Below are positions 11,921 to 23,543 of a DNA stretch of 64,000 nt, piece by piece. The position numbers and the translations under genes were made by a program. Position 1 is the first letter of the stretch; each line of letters starts with the position of its first letter. Under the pieces are notes generated by a model. The model saw only the letters and a program-made list of their open reading frames with translations, was not told the DNA's origin and did not search any database. The stretch is from Cryptomeria japonica. Taxonomy: Eukaryota; Streptophyta; Pinopsida; Cupressales; Cupressaceae. The stretch covers positions 50,871,136 to 50,935,135 of the forward strand of contig NC_081414.1 in assembly GCF_030272615.1 (NCBI RefSeq), read 5' to 3'.

Positions 11921-14893
11921 GAGGGGTAAAAATTTATTCAAACCAGAAGAATTACAACGCAAGGGCTTTACACAGCCCTTTCAAGCTCCACTAAGTAGTC
12001 CAACTTTTGAGACAAATCTAGAGGTAATTGACCCCTATCCACAATGTTCCAATTTTGCATATGATCAAAGATCCATTTGGCCAAACAATCCGCTACTCCA
12101 TTCCATTCTCTAGGAATATGATTGAAAGTAATAGAATCCAAAGAAGCACACAAATTAAGAATTTGTTTAACAACCAAAGCTAAATGCCAATTAACATCTT
12201 CTAAAGTCTGCCTATTCAACAAATTCACCACCACTTGGGATTCAGAGTCATAAATGATCCTTCTCCACCCAAGTTGACAGTCGCGCTTCACAACATATAA
12301 AATGGCAAGAGCCTCGATCAAATTGTTAGTATGAAGACCCTTATAAATAGAAAGATAAATTGAACAGTCCTAGAACTATCCCAACCAACTCCACCAATAC
12401 CAGCATGACCAGGTTTCCCCCGAGAAGAACCATCTGTGTTGAGTTTCAAAACTCCTTGAGGAGAAGGAGACCAATGCCCCTCCCTATTTATCTTTCGAAC
12501 AGGATGTCTACATCATTTCCCACCAAGGCATTGCAATCACGAGAAGCAAGAATCAGAGCCAGCTCTCGCCTATCCACTTCTGACCCTCCTAGTGGCCATT
12601 CAGAAGAGTGCTTCCATCTAAAACTAATAGCCAACCCACATTTCTAAGCAACCTTATAATGCTCAACTGTGTCCCATCCTGCAGAAGTAAAAATATCACA
12701 AAGGGATTGGAGGTGAGGATATGAAGAAAGAATAGAAGGGTGTCTATCCCAAGAATCAAACCAAAAAAGAGCTTGTGACCCCAAATGACAGATCCAAAAA
12801 AGCCCACTCTTAACCAACTGAGACCCCAGTTTCAAAGTATGCTATATCATAGAGCCCCTTCCCTCCAAAGGAAAGTGAGGAACATCAAAATAAATAACAC
12901 CTAGAAGATACTTATGGGTGAGAATACGAGCCCAAAGATGATGTTGACTTGTACACCAATGCCAACATAGCTTAGCCGCAAGAACTTGTCCATTCAAAAT
13001 AGTAGAACGTAATCCAAGACTGCCCACTTTCTTTGGTTTTCACACAATTTCCCACTTAACAAGGCTCCACCTAGTAGACAACAAGTTACCACTCCAAATA
13101 AATTGTCATGAGAGAGCATCAAATTCCTTAAGGAAATACATAGGGGTTGCCTGAACAAAACACCTATAAGTAGGAAGAGCTTGGATAACAAACTTAAGAA
13201 GAGTCACTCTAGCAGTAGTAGATAACCAACAATGAGTCCAATGAGTGACCTTTTGATGCAACTTATCAAGCAAAAATCTACTAGAAAGACTTGGGTTGTC
13301 TACCAACAACAAGAGGAATACCCAGGTAGACAAAGGGAAGAGACCCAGTCTGAAACCTCAAAATAGTCGTAATTCATCTTTGAATAGCCAGACAGGTATT
13401 AAAAAAGAAAATAGAAGACTTATGCCCATTGACCTTCTGACCCGAAGCAACAAGGTAGGTATCCAAAGCCTACCTAAATGATTCAGCTTCCTGAAGATGA
13501 GCCATCCCCATAAGAGAAGTGTCATCCACAAACTGGAGATGAGAAAGCTTAGGAAAACCATTGCCCCACTACCAACCATGAAGCAAGCCCTGAGAAACCT
13601 GAAACTTAAGAAATTTGCCCAACCCCTCAGCCATAATAATAAATAGATAATGAGATAAAGGGTGCACTTGTCGGAGGCCCCTAGTGGCACCAAAAAGCTC
13701 TGAAGGTTCTCCATTCACAATAACCGAAAAAGAAGAAGTAACACAACTCATAGTCCAACTCATCCAATCTAGACAAAAACCAAAGGCTAAAAGAATCTTC
13801 TCAAGAAAATGCCAGTTAACTCTGTCATAAGCTTTGGCCATGCCCAAATTGGTGAGCATAGATTTTTACGTAGAAGTCGTCATAGAATGAATGACTTCAA
13901 AGGCCACCACCACCCCATCCAGAATTTTTCTACCAACAACAAAACCCCCATGCTCCTCAGAAATGACAACAGGAAGACGAGTTTTGAGCCTCTCTGCAAT
14001 CAATTTAGTAATAATCTTGTACACCACATTACAAAGAGCAATAGGTCTAAAGAATTCAAGCTTATCAACACCTTCCTTTTTAGGAATGAGAACCAAAAAA
14101 GTAGAACTCAAGGCTCGAAGCATCTGTTTACTGTGGAGAGATTCCCGAACAACCTCCAAGAAATCCTGATTAATAATATCCCAAAATTCTTGGAAAAATT
14201 CAACTGGGAAACCGTCAGGACCTAGATCTTTACCCTTGTTCATCCCAAACACAACCTCTTCTAATTTAGGTATAGAAATCGGACGAATGAGAGAATCATT
14301 CATCACATTGGTGATCAACGAGGGAATGCAAGTAAGGATCAAATTCTCATCATCCTCAGCTGGAGGTGAATCTTCAACAAAAAGAATAGAGTAAAATTGA
14401 CGAGCTTCTCTAGACAAAGTTGGCAGAGAAAAAATTGAAAGACCCTCAAAATTAACCAGAGAAGAAATATAACTCTTATTACAGCGGGCTTGTACAGAAT
14501 GATGGAAGAAAGCAATATTCTCGTCCCCTTCCTGAAGCCAATCAATCTAAGCCTTTTGTTTCCAAAAAATCTCATCACAAAGCTCCCACTCCTCTACATT
14601 GCTACAGCCTGGGATTCAGCTTTTCCAAGAGTATTTGAAAAACCAACATCCCAAATTTGGCGAGTAATCACATCAAGGCGTGCTTGAGATTCCCTTTTCT
14701 TGGCTTGAAGGTTGTTGAAACACAACCTATTCCATCACTTAAGGTGATACTTAACATATTGAAGCTTCTTAACAAATGAGTACATAGTTGTACTATAAGG
14801 CCCCCATCTCTCCACCATTGGGCTACGAGATCATGCAGGGAAGAATCTCGAAGCCACATAAGCTGAAATTCAAAAGGAGGATTAAGATACATT
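11921..14893 (-). mobile_element. RNase H-type LINE, 5'-truncated and decayed (copy A)
   Basis: This is minus-strand ORF2 of a plant L1-like LINE. A pre-RT segment (14893-14420) is followed by reverse transcriptase in one frame from 14417 to about 13300, interrupted by stops at 13866 and 13569. The palm motifs read MAKAYDRVNW, a damaged GLRQVHPLSHYLF (families have GLRQGDPLSPYLF) and an intact-looking FVDD near 13515. The thumb, zinc-finger and linker region, 13300-12430, is scrambled by frameshifts. A type I RNase H end (NTDGSSRGKPGH, then 12321-11968 with HIPREWNGVADCLAKW) closes the frame. The 3' UTR ends in AATAAATTTTTACCCC at 11923-11938. ORF1 and endonuclease are absent. Confidence 0.93.
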
Positions 14894-15722
14894 TACTAAA
14901 TGTAATAAGTAGTTACAACCATGAAGGATATAAGGGACAAGTGTATCTAAGACCCCTTTATTCTTAGAATTTGGTAGAGAGAATATTATAATCATGAGGG
15001 ATATGGAGGGCAACTATTTGTAGGTTTCCTTTATTGTTGGGATTGGTGGAAAGAATATAGTTATAATTAAATAATATTAATCTTTAATTATTTGTCATGT
15101 ATGAAGTGGAAAATAGGTGTAAATAATAATATAGTTATTTATTAATGTGAGGTGAGATGAAAAGGGAATAATTGAATAATAAGATTATTTAATTAGGTGG
15201 GGGTCATAAAGTGATGATGATTTAGCTAGGTGATGTATTTGGTTGATTAAAATAAGGGTATACTAGTGAAATATTTAGGTGTCCATCCTACCAAACTTGG
15301 TTAAAAAAAATTGAAAGTAAAAAATCTGTGTGTTATTTTTGCTTAGCTTCATCCTCCAAAGCATCTTCTCCAAGATATACAAAGGGAAAGGCTAAGGGTT
15401 CCAATATCATTTTGACATAATCATCCTTAAGTTGATAAAAATTTGGAGTATCCCCCATAAGCATATTAACACCATCTTGAACATCTTTTGTGTAAGCAAA
15501 AGGAAATATTCACCTATTATGAATAATTCATTTAAACATATTGTGCCTTCATTGTTTTGCTTTTTCCCATGAGAGTTGTTGCATGAAAAGTAGCCATGGA
15601 AAAAGAATGCACATACAGGAATAGATAATACCAAATGGATTGACCAATTTGAATAGATTATCCTTCATGTAAGAGAGAATGGAGAAATTTGAGAAATTAT
15701 TTTAATAGATTATAAAATATTA
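14894..15722. other. Local duplications, no gene
   Basis: A roughly 80-bp unit is imperfectly repeated around 14911-15070 (RATATRRRGGRCAA, CCYTTTATTSTT, GGTRGARAGAATAT). The rest is AT-rich and unassigned. Confidence 0.4.
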
Positions 15723-16521
15723 TGTTGGGAATAAAGTGTCTCAACCTTTGCAAGTCCTAGCATTAATTTTGTTGATTTATTGTTTTATTTTAATCTATGT
15801 ATTAATTTTATGTCACTTTATGGTGCTTACTTTGGTGAGGTGGCAACTTACATGGCAAGTGACTAGGATGGAATGCATCCTCAATTGGTGGAAATACGTG
15901 TCTTACTTTGTGGACCCCATTGTAAGCTAAATTGGTGGCATGTGCAATAAGCTGTAAGAGTTGGACTATAAGAGCTACTAAAAATAGCTTGTATGATAGC
16001 GTAAGTGTTGTGACTAGTGGAAATGAGGCAAGTGGTAGTCTCGCATGTGGCAGGTGCACTGCGTGTCAAGTGAGACCATTTGCATGCATGCAAATGCCTT
16101 GCTTGTCAAGATTGGTTACAATTTGCATGTGCATGATAAAGTAGGCAACTTGCATGTTCATCTTTAGGTTTGCATGCATGCAGTGAAGAGGATAATGACA
16201 TGTGGTAGTCTTAGGCATCCATTTTTGTGCTCTATAAATATGAGACATGGAGTGATTCTATGATATTTTAGAGAGTTTTATAGGTGCCATTACATTGTCA
16301 AAAATCATTTAAAAATATTGGCATTGCTTGAAGACTCTTGTAAGGAGCTTTTCTCTTGGACTAAACTGTAAAAACTTCTTACAAATAATGCATTGAGCTA
16401 TGTTATTGGAGTCTGAGGTTTTCCTCTCAAAAGGGTTTTCTCCACATAAATCTAGTGTTATAGTTTCATTTCTTTTTTACATGTTTCATTAATTTATCTA
16501 AATTTGCATCTTCACTATAAC
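15723..16521 (+). mobile_element. Solo LTR of a Ty1/copia element
   Basis: The unit begins TGTTGGGA and carries a promoter-like GCTCTATAAATATGAG at about 16230. It ends with the copia-like string GGTTTTCCTCTCAAAAGGG and TTTTCTCCACATAAATCT, then CTATAAC, one base short of the expected AACA end. A 5-bp direct repeat TATTA lies immediately outside both ends (15718-15722 and 16522-16526). No primer-binding site or gag follows, so this is best read as a solo LTR left by recombination between two LTRs. Confidence 0.75.
16077..16096. promoter_or_regulatory. Perfect 20-bp palindrome with RY motifs
   Basis: CATTTGCATGCATGCAAATG is its own reverse complement. It contains overlapping CATGCA (RY/Sph) motifs, known targets of plant B3-domain regulators. 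A second GCATGCATGC lies near 16172. Both are about 150 and 60 bp upstream of the TATA-like box of the solo LTR, so they sit in its U3 promoter. Confidence 0.5.
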
Positions 16522-16526
16522 TATTA

Positions 16527-17665
16527 AGGGTTTTATGAAAAAAAATACATTTTCTCCTAATTAGGTCGATGTAGGAAGTTGTTTTTGATTACCTCTCTTC
16601 CTTTCAATATAACCCCTACTATGAAAATGCACTTGCATTTCTTGCTTGAACAAAATCCCTTCTTAGGAAGAGACATGTCTACCAAGTCAACCCCTAAATC
16701 ATCATCATAATAACATACTAACACACTAGAACAAGCTTCTAATGATAATTTCACCCTCAAACCCTTAGCCAATTTCATCACCATTTGATGGAGCTTACAT
16801 AGATTTCACCTAGTTCATGGAAATGCCCAAGATAACGATTCAAAAACCTCTACCCAATTCTCATTGCCCTCCATATCATCATGTCAAAGATATTACCCAA
16901 ACATGGATAGTAATGACACCATAGCTCAAGAACTAGATCAGGTCAAAATCCTTCCTCTTGCCCATAGACTGACCAAGATCAAGAAGTCGTGTTGCTATTT
17001 TCATACCAACACAAAGTGAACCATCTCTATCCTTAGCTAATTCTCAAATTTGTATCATCCACAACTTCAAGTCAATATTAACAATTTATTTCTCTAAGTA
17101 TGTTGCAAAATCTTCTATCACATCTTCTCCACCAACTCTCTCCTACATTATCTTATTTACACTTGCATTTGTGTTCTATCTACCCCTCTTCTCTTGCTCT
17201 TTTCTACCTCCAAGGTTATATCCATTACTACCAATGATATGAGAGGAATTCTATAGATTTATGTCTATTTTCCTTTCCCACCAAATAAAATAAAACCATA
17301 AAACTATTTTTTTTAAATTGTTGAATCGATTCCACCTTCCATATTATCATCAATTTTCAATGTGATATGATAATTTCAACCACCCTTAACTTAAAAAATT
17401 ATTTCTCAAAATCCTACCACATACTCTATTGACAACACCTTGTCACTTCACACATATGCCAATTCTCCCAAAACCTTGTTGATATCCAATTATGTCCTAC
17501 TCATTATCAAGTGAGATAATTAATTATAAATTATTATCTTATATTGAATAATTATATCTAAATTAATAAAATTATTATAAAAAAAATTACTTCAATATAT
17601 ATAAAGTATTTAAATAATTGAATTTTATCTTTTACATCATATGTTTATTTTAAATTTTCATCAAT
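16527..17665. other. Possible decayed minus-strand coding DNA
   Basis: Minus-strand open stretches between about 16557 and 17100 (for example KLAKGLRVKLSLEACSSVLV and GSLCVGMKIATRLLDLGQS) look like a decayed coding region broken by stops. I do not recognise the family. The remainder is plain AT-rich DNA. Confidence 0.25.
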
Positions 17666-17675
17666 TGTGTGTGTG

Positions 17676-17746
<71 letters not shown>

Positions 17747-17756
17747 GTGTGTGTGT
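17666..17756. repeat. (TATATG)n microsatellite flanked by (TG)n
   Basis: A run of about 11 GTATAT hexamers is bordered on each side by short TG-dinucleotide runs. Confidence 0.95.
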
Positions 17757-18029
17757 AATTTTTAAAACTTCAAATATAAATATAAATATTTGAATATTAT
17801 ATTGAAAGTAATTAATAACTAGCATACTTATATTTTAAAAAATATGTAAAATATGCCAAGAGATATCAACTTAAATTAGAGAGACATAAATATAAGAATA
17901 CTAATACTAAATATAAATCCCATTAAAATATTTTCCATCACCATAAAATTAAATTAAATTGGACAAAATTAAAATTCAATAAAAAGATTGAAAATAATTC
18001 AACTATTGCAAATTTATAATTTTTGATAA

Positions 18030-18540
18030 AAAAAAATTTCCCCAAAAGGTCGAAGCTTATAATATATTAGATATAATAAAGTAAGAAATTACAATAACAA
18101 GAATATAAGAGTAATCCAAGGAAGGGGAAAATCACCCTCGACGGAATGCAAGATCTACCTATTTCTAGATTAAACAATATACTAAAGAAGCTGAATATTC
18201 AAAACCCTCCTACCATTCATTGATAAAGAATCCAAGATCAACCCAAGAAGATTATAACTACTAGTAAAAGTAAGACTTATCTGGATATCCACAATCGGAG
18301 CAACCATCATCAAAATCTTGTTTAACAAATCCCAAAGACATCCTCTAAGGCTTGAGAATATAGTTGGGGGTCCTTCTTTTAATTGAGCAGATGACAGCAA
18401 ACCTCTATTTGCTAGCAAGTCTGCTAATTTACTGGCTTCTCTGTAACATTAATGTTGAATACTATATTCAGAGAGTTGATTGAGCAGAACCCTTACCTCG
18501 AGAATAATGTAGTCAATACTCCAGGATACCGCTTGATATT
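18030..18540 (-). mobile_element. 3' end of another RNase H-type LINE
   Basis: The minus strand encodes QAVSWSIDYIILEVRVLLNQ, then CYREASKLADLLANRGL, the last RNase H motif of plant LINEs (H/C-YREAN-x-AD-LA). A roughly 60-codon tail ends at 18182. A short UTR leads to a TTTATTATATC stretch and a T/A-rich end near 18030. One TAA interrupts the frame. It belongs to a lineage distinct from the three HIPREWN copies and is severely 5'-truncated. Confidence 0.65.
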
Positions 18541-18781
18541 TAATTTTTTTAATAAGTTTAACTATAATTTTTCAATATTATAAAAATTAAAAAAATATAT
18601 ATCAAAATACTTAAATTCAAACATATATTAATAATTGAAAATCTAAATGAGATATTTTTAAAAAAAAAATTAGTATATTAATTTTTTTAAATCTAGGCCT
18701 AATTATTTTAGGCTTAAGTTTTTTTAATTAGATATTACCAACATAATTTTTCATTGAATTGGAGATTCAAGACCATTCAAA
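18541..18781. other. AT-rich spacer
   Basis: A very AT-rich spacer; nothing recognised. Confidence 0.4.
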
Positions 18782-19380
18782 TTGCATAGTGGACTAAAAT
18801 CACTTAAATCTACCTTTCATGTTGTTAAACTTGAGGATGAAAAATATATATATAGTTTATTGATAAAATCTATCAAGCTAATTTCAATAATATATCAATT
18901 CTTCACACATTGGGCTTCAAGGTCATGGACTAATCCACACATATTGAATTCACAAATGACAAAAGGAGACCTCTCTTGGCATTTATGTTTGACAAAATAC
19001 ATTGATAAAATGAGAAGAAAGTTCATAAAATTTATGGGCACATTTGAACCTGAGACAAGTGCAAAATTGATACAATGTTGTGCCCTTTGCTCCACAAGTA
19101 TGTCACTTACTTGTAATGCTTCGTTTGAAAATTTAAGTGAGAAAATTGAAGACTCGATGTTCATTGATCCCCAATTTCATGTATACTGAATATAGTATTC
19201 CTACAAAATAGAATTGTACATCCAACTTTTTGAAATCAATGGTTTAGGATTGAGGAGAAGGATGCAAGACAATAGAATTAATCTCAACTGCATGCTTATA
19301 TTCTAGTATTCTCTTCTTGACTCTCTGTTTGTATCTCTTTTGTGATTGAATAAAAACTTTACTCCTTTTAGTAAAAAAAA
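18782..19380 (+). pseudogene. Possible retroposed transcript with open frame and poly(A)
   Basis: A 135-codon open frame (18782-19189) is followed by 150 bp of UTR-like DNA, an AATAAA at about 19348 and an A-run at about 19373. This order (frame, poly(A) signal, A-tail, no introns) is that of a processed transcript. I recognise no domain (internal text includes FTHWASRSWTNPH). A chance AT-rich arrangement or a LINE tail is possible. Confidence 0.3.
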
Positions 19381-19954
19381 TATTAATTAAAAAAAAAATT
19401 ATAATAAAAAAATTAAAATATGTAACTTAATATCATTAATTAAAAAAAAAAAGTGGATAAGAAATACATCTTTTATTATTATCTTCTTTTGATAAGAATA
19501 TATTTCAATAGTATTTCTTTATTAGGATATTCTTTCTTGTTTTTGTTTTTTTTCTAAAGTTTCAAAAAAAAAATTAAAAAAGAAAAACTTAGCTTTATTC
19601 CAATTCTTCTTTGTGCTCTTATTCTTTTAAGAATTAATTTTTAATATTAAAATTTTATTTTAATTATTTGTTTTTTTATGGAATTATTACTAATAGTTAA
19701 AAGATATCAAAATTAGTTTATTTATAATTTTTTGTCTTATTAAAATTTTATTATTGCAAAATCATTATATTTGAATTTTTTTTATTTATATAATAAAATA
19801 AATTTCAACTCAAACCCTAAACTAAAAGTTTAGAGCAAGAAAGAAAGAGAGAGAAAACTAACCTTTGATTACTCATTTCATGCCAATAATTTAAGGATAG
19901 CATGTGTCCTTGGGAAGTTATGCTTAGGGTAGCATGTCATTTGATTATTATCTT
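19381..19954. other. Extremely AT-rich spacer
   Basis: No gene or repeat family was recognised. A and T homopolymers dominate. Confidence 0.5.
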
Positions 19955-20413
19955 CATCTATCTCTCTATCTATCTATCTCCTTATCTCTCTATATATATC
20001 CCTCTCTCTCCCTCTCTCCTATCATTCCCTTTTTTTATCTCTCTACTTCTCTATCCTCGCTCTATTTCTCCCTCTTTCCCCATCTTTATATATATCTTTC
20101 TCCCTATATCTCTACCTCTTACTATCTCCATCTCTCCATCTTTCCCTCTTTATATCCCTATCTATCCCTCTCCCTCTCTCCCCATCACTCCATCTTTTTA
20201 TCTCTACTTCTCCTTTCTCTAACGTGTACATAAACAACACTCCCTATTTCTCCCTCCCTATCTCTCAATATTTCCCCTTCTCTATCACTCTCCCTCTCTA
20301 AGCCTTTCTCTCTATTACTTGTATCCATCGCCTTCTTTCTATCTCTCTTTCCCCCTCTATCTTTATCTTCGTATATCTGTATCTACCCCTCTTGATCTAT
20401 ATATAATATTTCC

Positions 20414-20503
<90 letters not shown>

Positions 20504-20585
20504 CATGCATCCCCTCCCTCTTTCCCCTCTCTATTTCTCCCTCATTGATTCTCTCCCTATCCCCTACCTATCTCTTTATGTATAC

Positions 20586-20671
<86 letters not shown>

Positions 20672-20710
20672 GATTCTCTCCCTATCCCCTACCTATCTCT
20701 TTATGTATAC

Positions 20711-20789
<79 letters not shown>

Positions 20790-21235
20790 ATCTCTATTTT
20801 TCTATCTCTAGTTCTCTCTATTTGTCTATTTGTTTATCTCTCTCCCTCTCCCCCTCTTTATATGTCCTTATATCTCTCTATCTATCATTGTATCTCACCA
20901 TCTATATATCTCTCCCTCTTCCTCTATAGATCTCTCTATCTCTTCATGTCTATCTCTTCCTCTCTATCCTTATATATTTATATATTTATCCTTCCCTCTA
21001 TCTCTCTTCATCTCTCTATCTATTTTTTCTATCTTGCTCTATCTTCATCTCTAACTCTATCTTCATATCTCTCCCTCTATCTCTAGACCTGTTTCTCTCT
21101 CTCTCCCTCTATCTCCCTCTCCCTCTCTCTCTCTCTCTTTTTAAACCTATATATCTATATGTCTTTCCATCTATAACTATCTCTCCATATTTTTTCTTTC
21201 ATCTATACCTCTATCTCTATCTACTTCCCTATTGC
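19955..21235. repeat. 1.3-kb pyrimidine-rich compound microsatellite
   Basis: The plus strand is almost entirely C and T, in CTCT, CTAT and TATC phrases. Long pure (TC)n runs lie at about 20416-20488, 20597-20661 and 20719-20763. A (GC)n run at 20489-20502 ends in GCATGCAT, and (CA)n runs follow at 20662 and 20765. A segment of about 124 bp (ATTCTCTCCCTATCCCCTAC onward) is present twice. Long Ser/Leu-rich frames here are artefacts. Confidence 0.97.
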
Positions 21236-23543
21236 AAACATAACATGAGCCTATTGGTAAAGAAAATTTATCATATTCTTGATTTAAAGGTTTTGTTTTT
21301 GTTATGATTGGATCCTTGTAAACAAATGCATAGTTGATTTGAAACTATCAGTTTTCCATTGAGATTTTTTTTGCATGAATATTTTCTAAAGGGCTACAAA
21401 TTAAGCTCATGTACTACACAAATTTATGCAAAAAAATGACCATTTTTTTCATAATTGACCTTCTACACATCTTCGACATACCCATTGCACACCAAGGTGC
21501 AATTGCTAGTTTATAGATATTTCTAGAAAAAATCAAATGAAAGATGAAGATGAAATCAAGGATCTAAATTGGAAAAATTGTCATTTCCAAGTGATAAGGT
21601 GGTAATGATGATAATGATGAATTATATAATCCAATTTATGATAATTATGAGGATAATCTTTTTTATTTTAATTTCAAAAAGAAAAAAGAAAAGATTATTA
21701 AAAAATTAATAATATAATATAATAATTTAAATTCTCAATTTTCCACTTAAATAATATAATATTATATATCATTTTAAAGTATTTATTATTAAAAATATTA
21801 ATTTAAATTTTTTTAAGAAATTAATTTTTTTTTTAAATTATCCTAAATATTTTTTAAATATGAATTTAGAAACTTACTTTTAATTATGTTTATTATTTAA
21901 CATTTTTTTGGAAAGATAATCTTTCATTCTTATGCTTTTTAAATATTGATAAAATATTTACAATTTAAATATAAATATAAATATTTAACTATTATATTGA
22001 GAGACTAATTAACAATTAGACAGATAAATAGCTGTCACAATTTATGTGAACACACTTGTGCCATCATAATCAATCCCCTGACTACTATTGTGAAGTGTAA
22101 TTAAAAAACAAGTTTAGATATAATATAAATTCCCTAAGCCTTATTTAATTGCCTTGGTTTAAATTTTCATGAATATATTATATTGTACAAAAGACAAAAA
22201 ATATTCATTTTTAACTTCATCCAAAATATATGCTTATAGATCCTTTGTTCCCAATCATATCTTTGTTCCTCTGAACCTTGTACAACTGAAGAGCATCTAT
22301 TCTAGAAACCTTTGGTTTACACCATTTATTTATTCATGGCAACAAGTCAAACCACGGTTCAGAATGACAATGCCCAAATATAAGATATGAGATTCTCCTT
22401 TGAATGGACAAGGCCTTACCAAACCTTTGAATTGAGAATTTCACTCTTAACTTCAAGCAAGGATGGAACAGTACAAAAACCTCCAATTTATAAAACTAGT
22501 TTTATGCTTAATCTAATTTGCAATTGCTAATGAAACACCAAGATAATTTGATCTGCAAGTCCTCACCCAAAGGTTACAGTAATTAGTTGCAATTGTGGAA
22601 TAATTCTTTATAGAAAACAACCCCTGCTTCGGTCCTATGACAACATTGATTCAAACAAATGCCAGAGCCCAATCCAACAAAATAAAGTTTTGTGCTCTCA
22701 ACTTGATTGTAACACCTTTCTCATGGAGCTTCAAGAGTTATTAAACTCTGCCATCTACAAGGCTACATGCACCCTAAGAGACAAATGGGATGAAAAAGAA
22801 AGGCTTGAGTAAACTTGGTCAAAGTCAGCTAGAGACTCGATGCGAAGCACAAGCCTGAGAAGACATGTGCCATCAAAATATCTATGAAAAGACTTCCTCG
22901 CCTTCCAAACACTTCCAACGAATGTTTGAAGCATTATAAGTAGGTATTGGAGCCCAAGAAACCTCTATATAACTGTTATGCAGACTGAATGTTTAGGTTC
23001 TGATATATTTGTAATCTTTCTGAGTACATTGGTACATTCTGCTCGGTCATCAACGCTTCATAGATTCTTGAACACAGTGCACATTTTTTATGACAATGGA
23101 AACAGTAATATAATAATATTCGCCTTTGCTTATTAAAAATAGGTTCAAGAATAATCCAAATTATTGCCAAAATTGTAAGAGATAATCTGAAACATTCCGA
23201 TTTATAACATCCTATTATTGTGTTCTGTATATAAAATATGCCTACCTGAATTTCTAAAGAATCGCAGGAAGAATAAAATTAAATATATGGCCAAACAAAT
23301 AAGAAACCCAGCTTCTTGGTAGAGCACAGAGATTGGAATGCTAGAAACTATTTCAAACCTTAAACATAAAAGACACAAAAGGTCTAAATATATAACTCGT
23401 CCATTCTATAATGCAACTCCATTGCGTGACTCTCAGAAGAATTGGAAATCTAGCAATTGCATTCTCTCCATCATATAACGGGCCTTTTCAATCTCAAATT
23501 AGATACACCAGGACTCAGAAAACATGCAATCAATCTAGAAACT
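21236..23543. other. AT-rich DNA downstream of VAP27
   Basis: This includes the VAP27 3' UTR just below 23544. I found no clear AATAAA on the minus strand close to the stop, so the poly(A) site is not placed. The remainder holds no supportable gene. Confidence 0.4.

Noticed and set aside
12360-14225. Plus-strand frames of up to 138 codons
   Set aside because: They are antisense shadows of LINE copy A, whose minus-strand RT and RNase H motifs are clear.
20319-21086. 255-codon Ser/Leu-rich open frame
   Set aside because: It is produced by the (CT)n microsatellite, which lacks stop codons in any frame.
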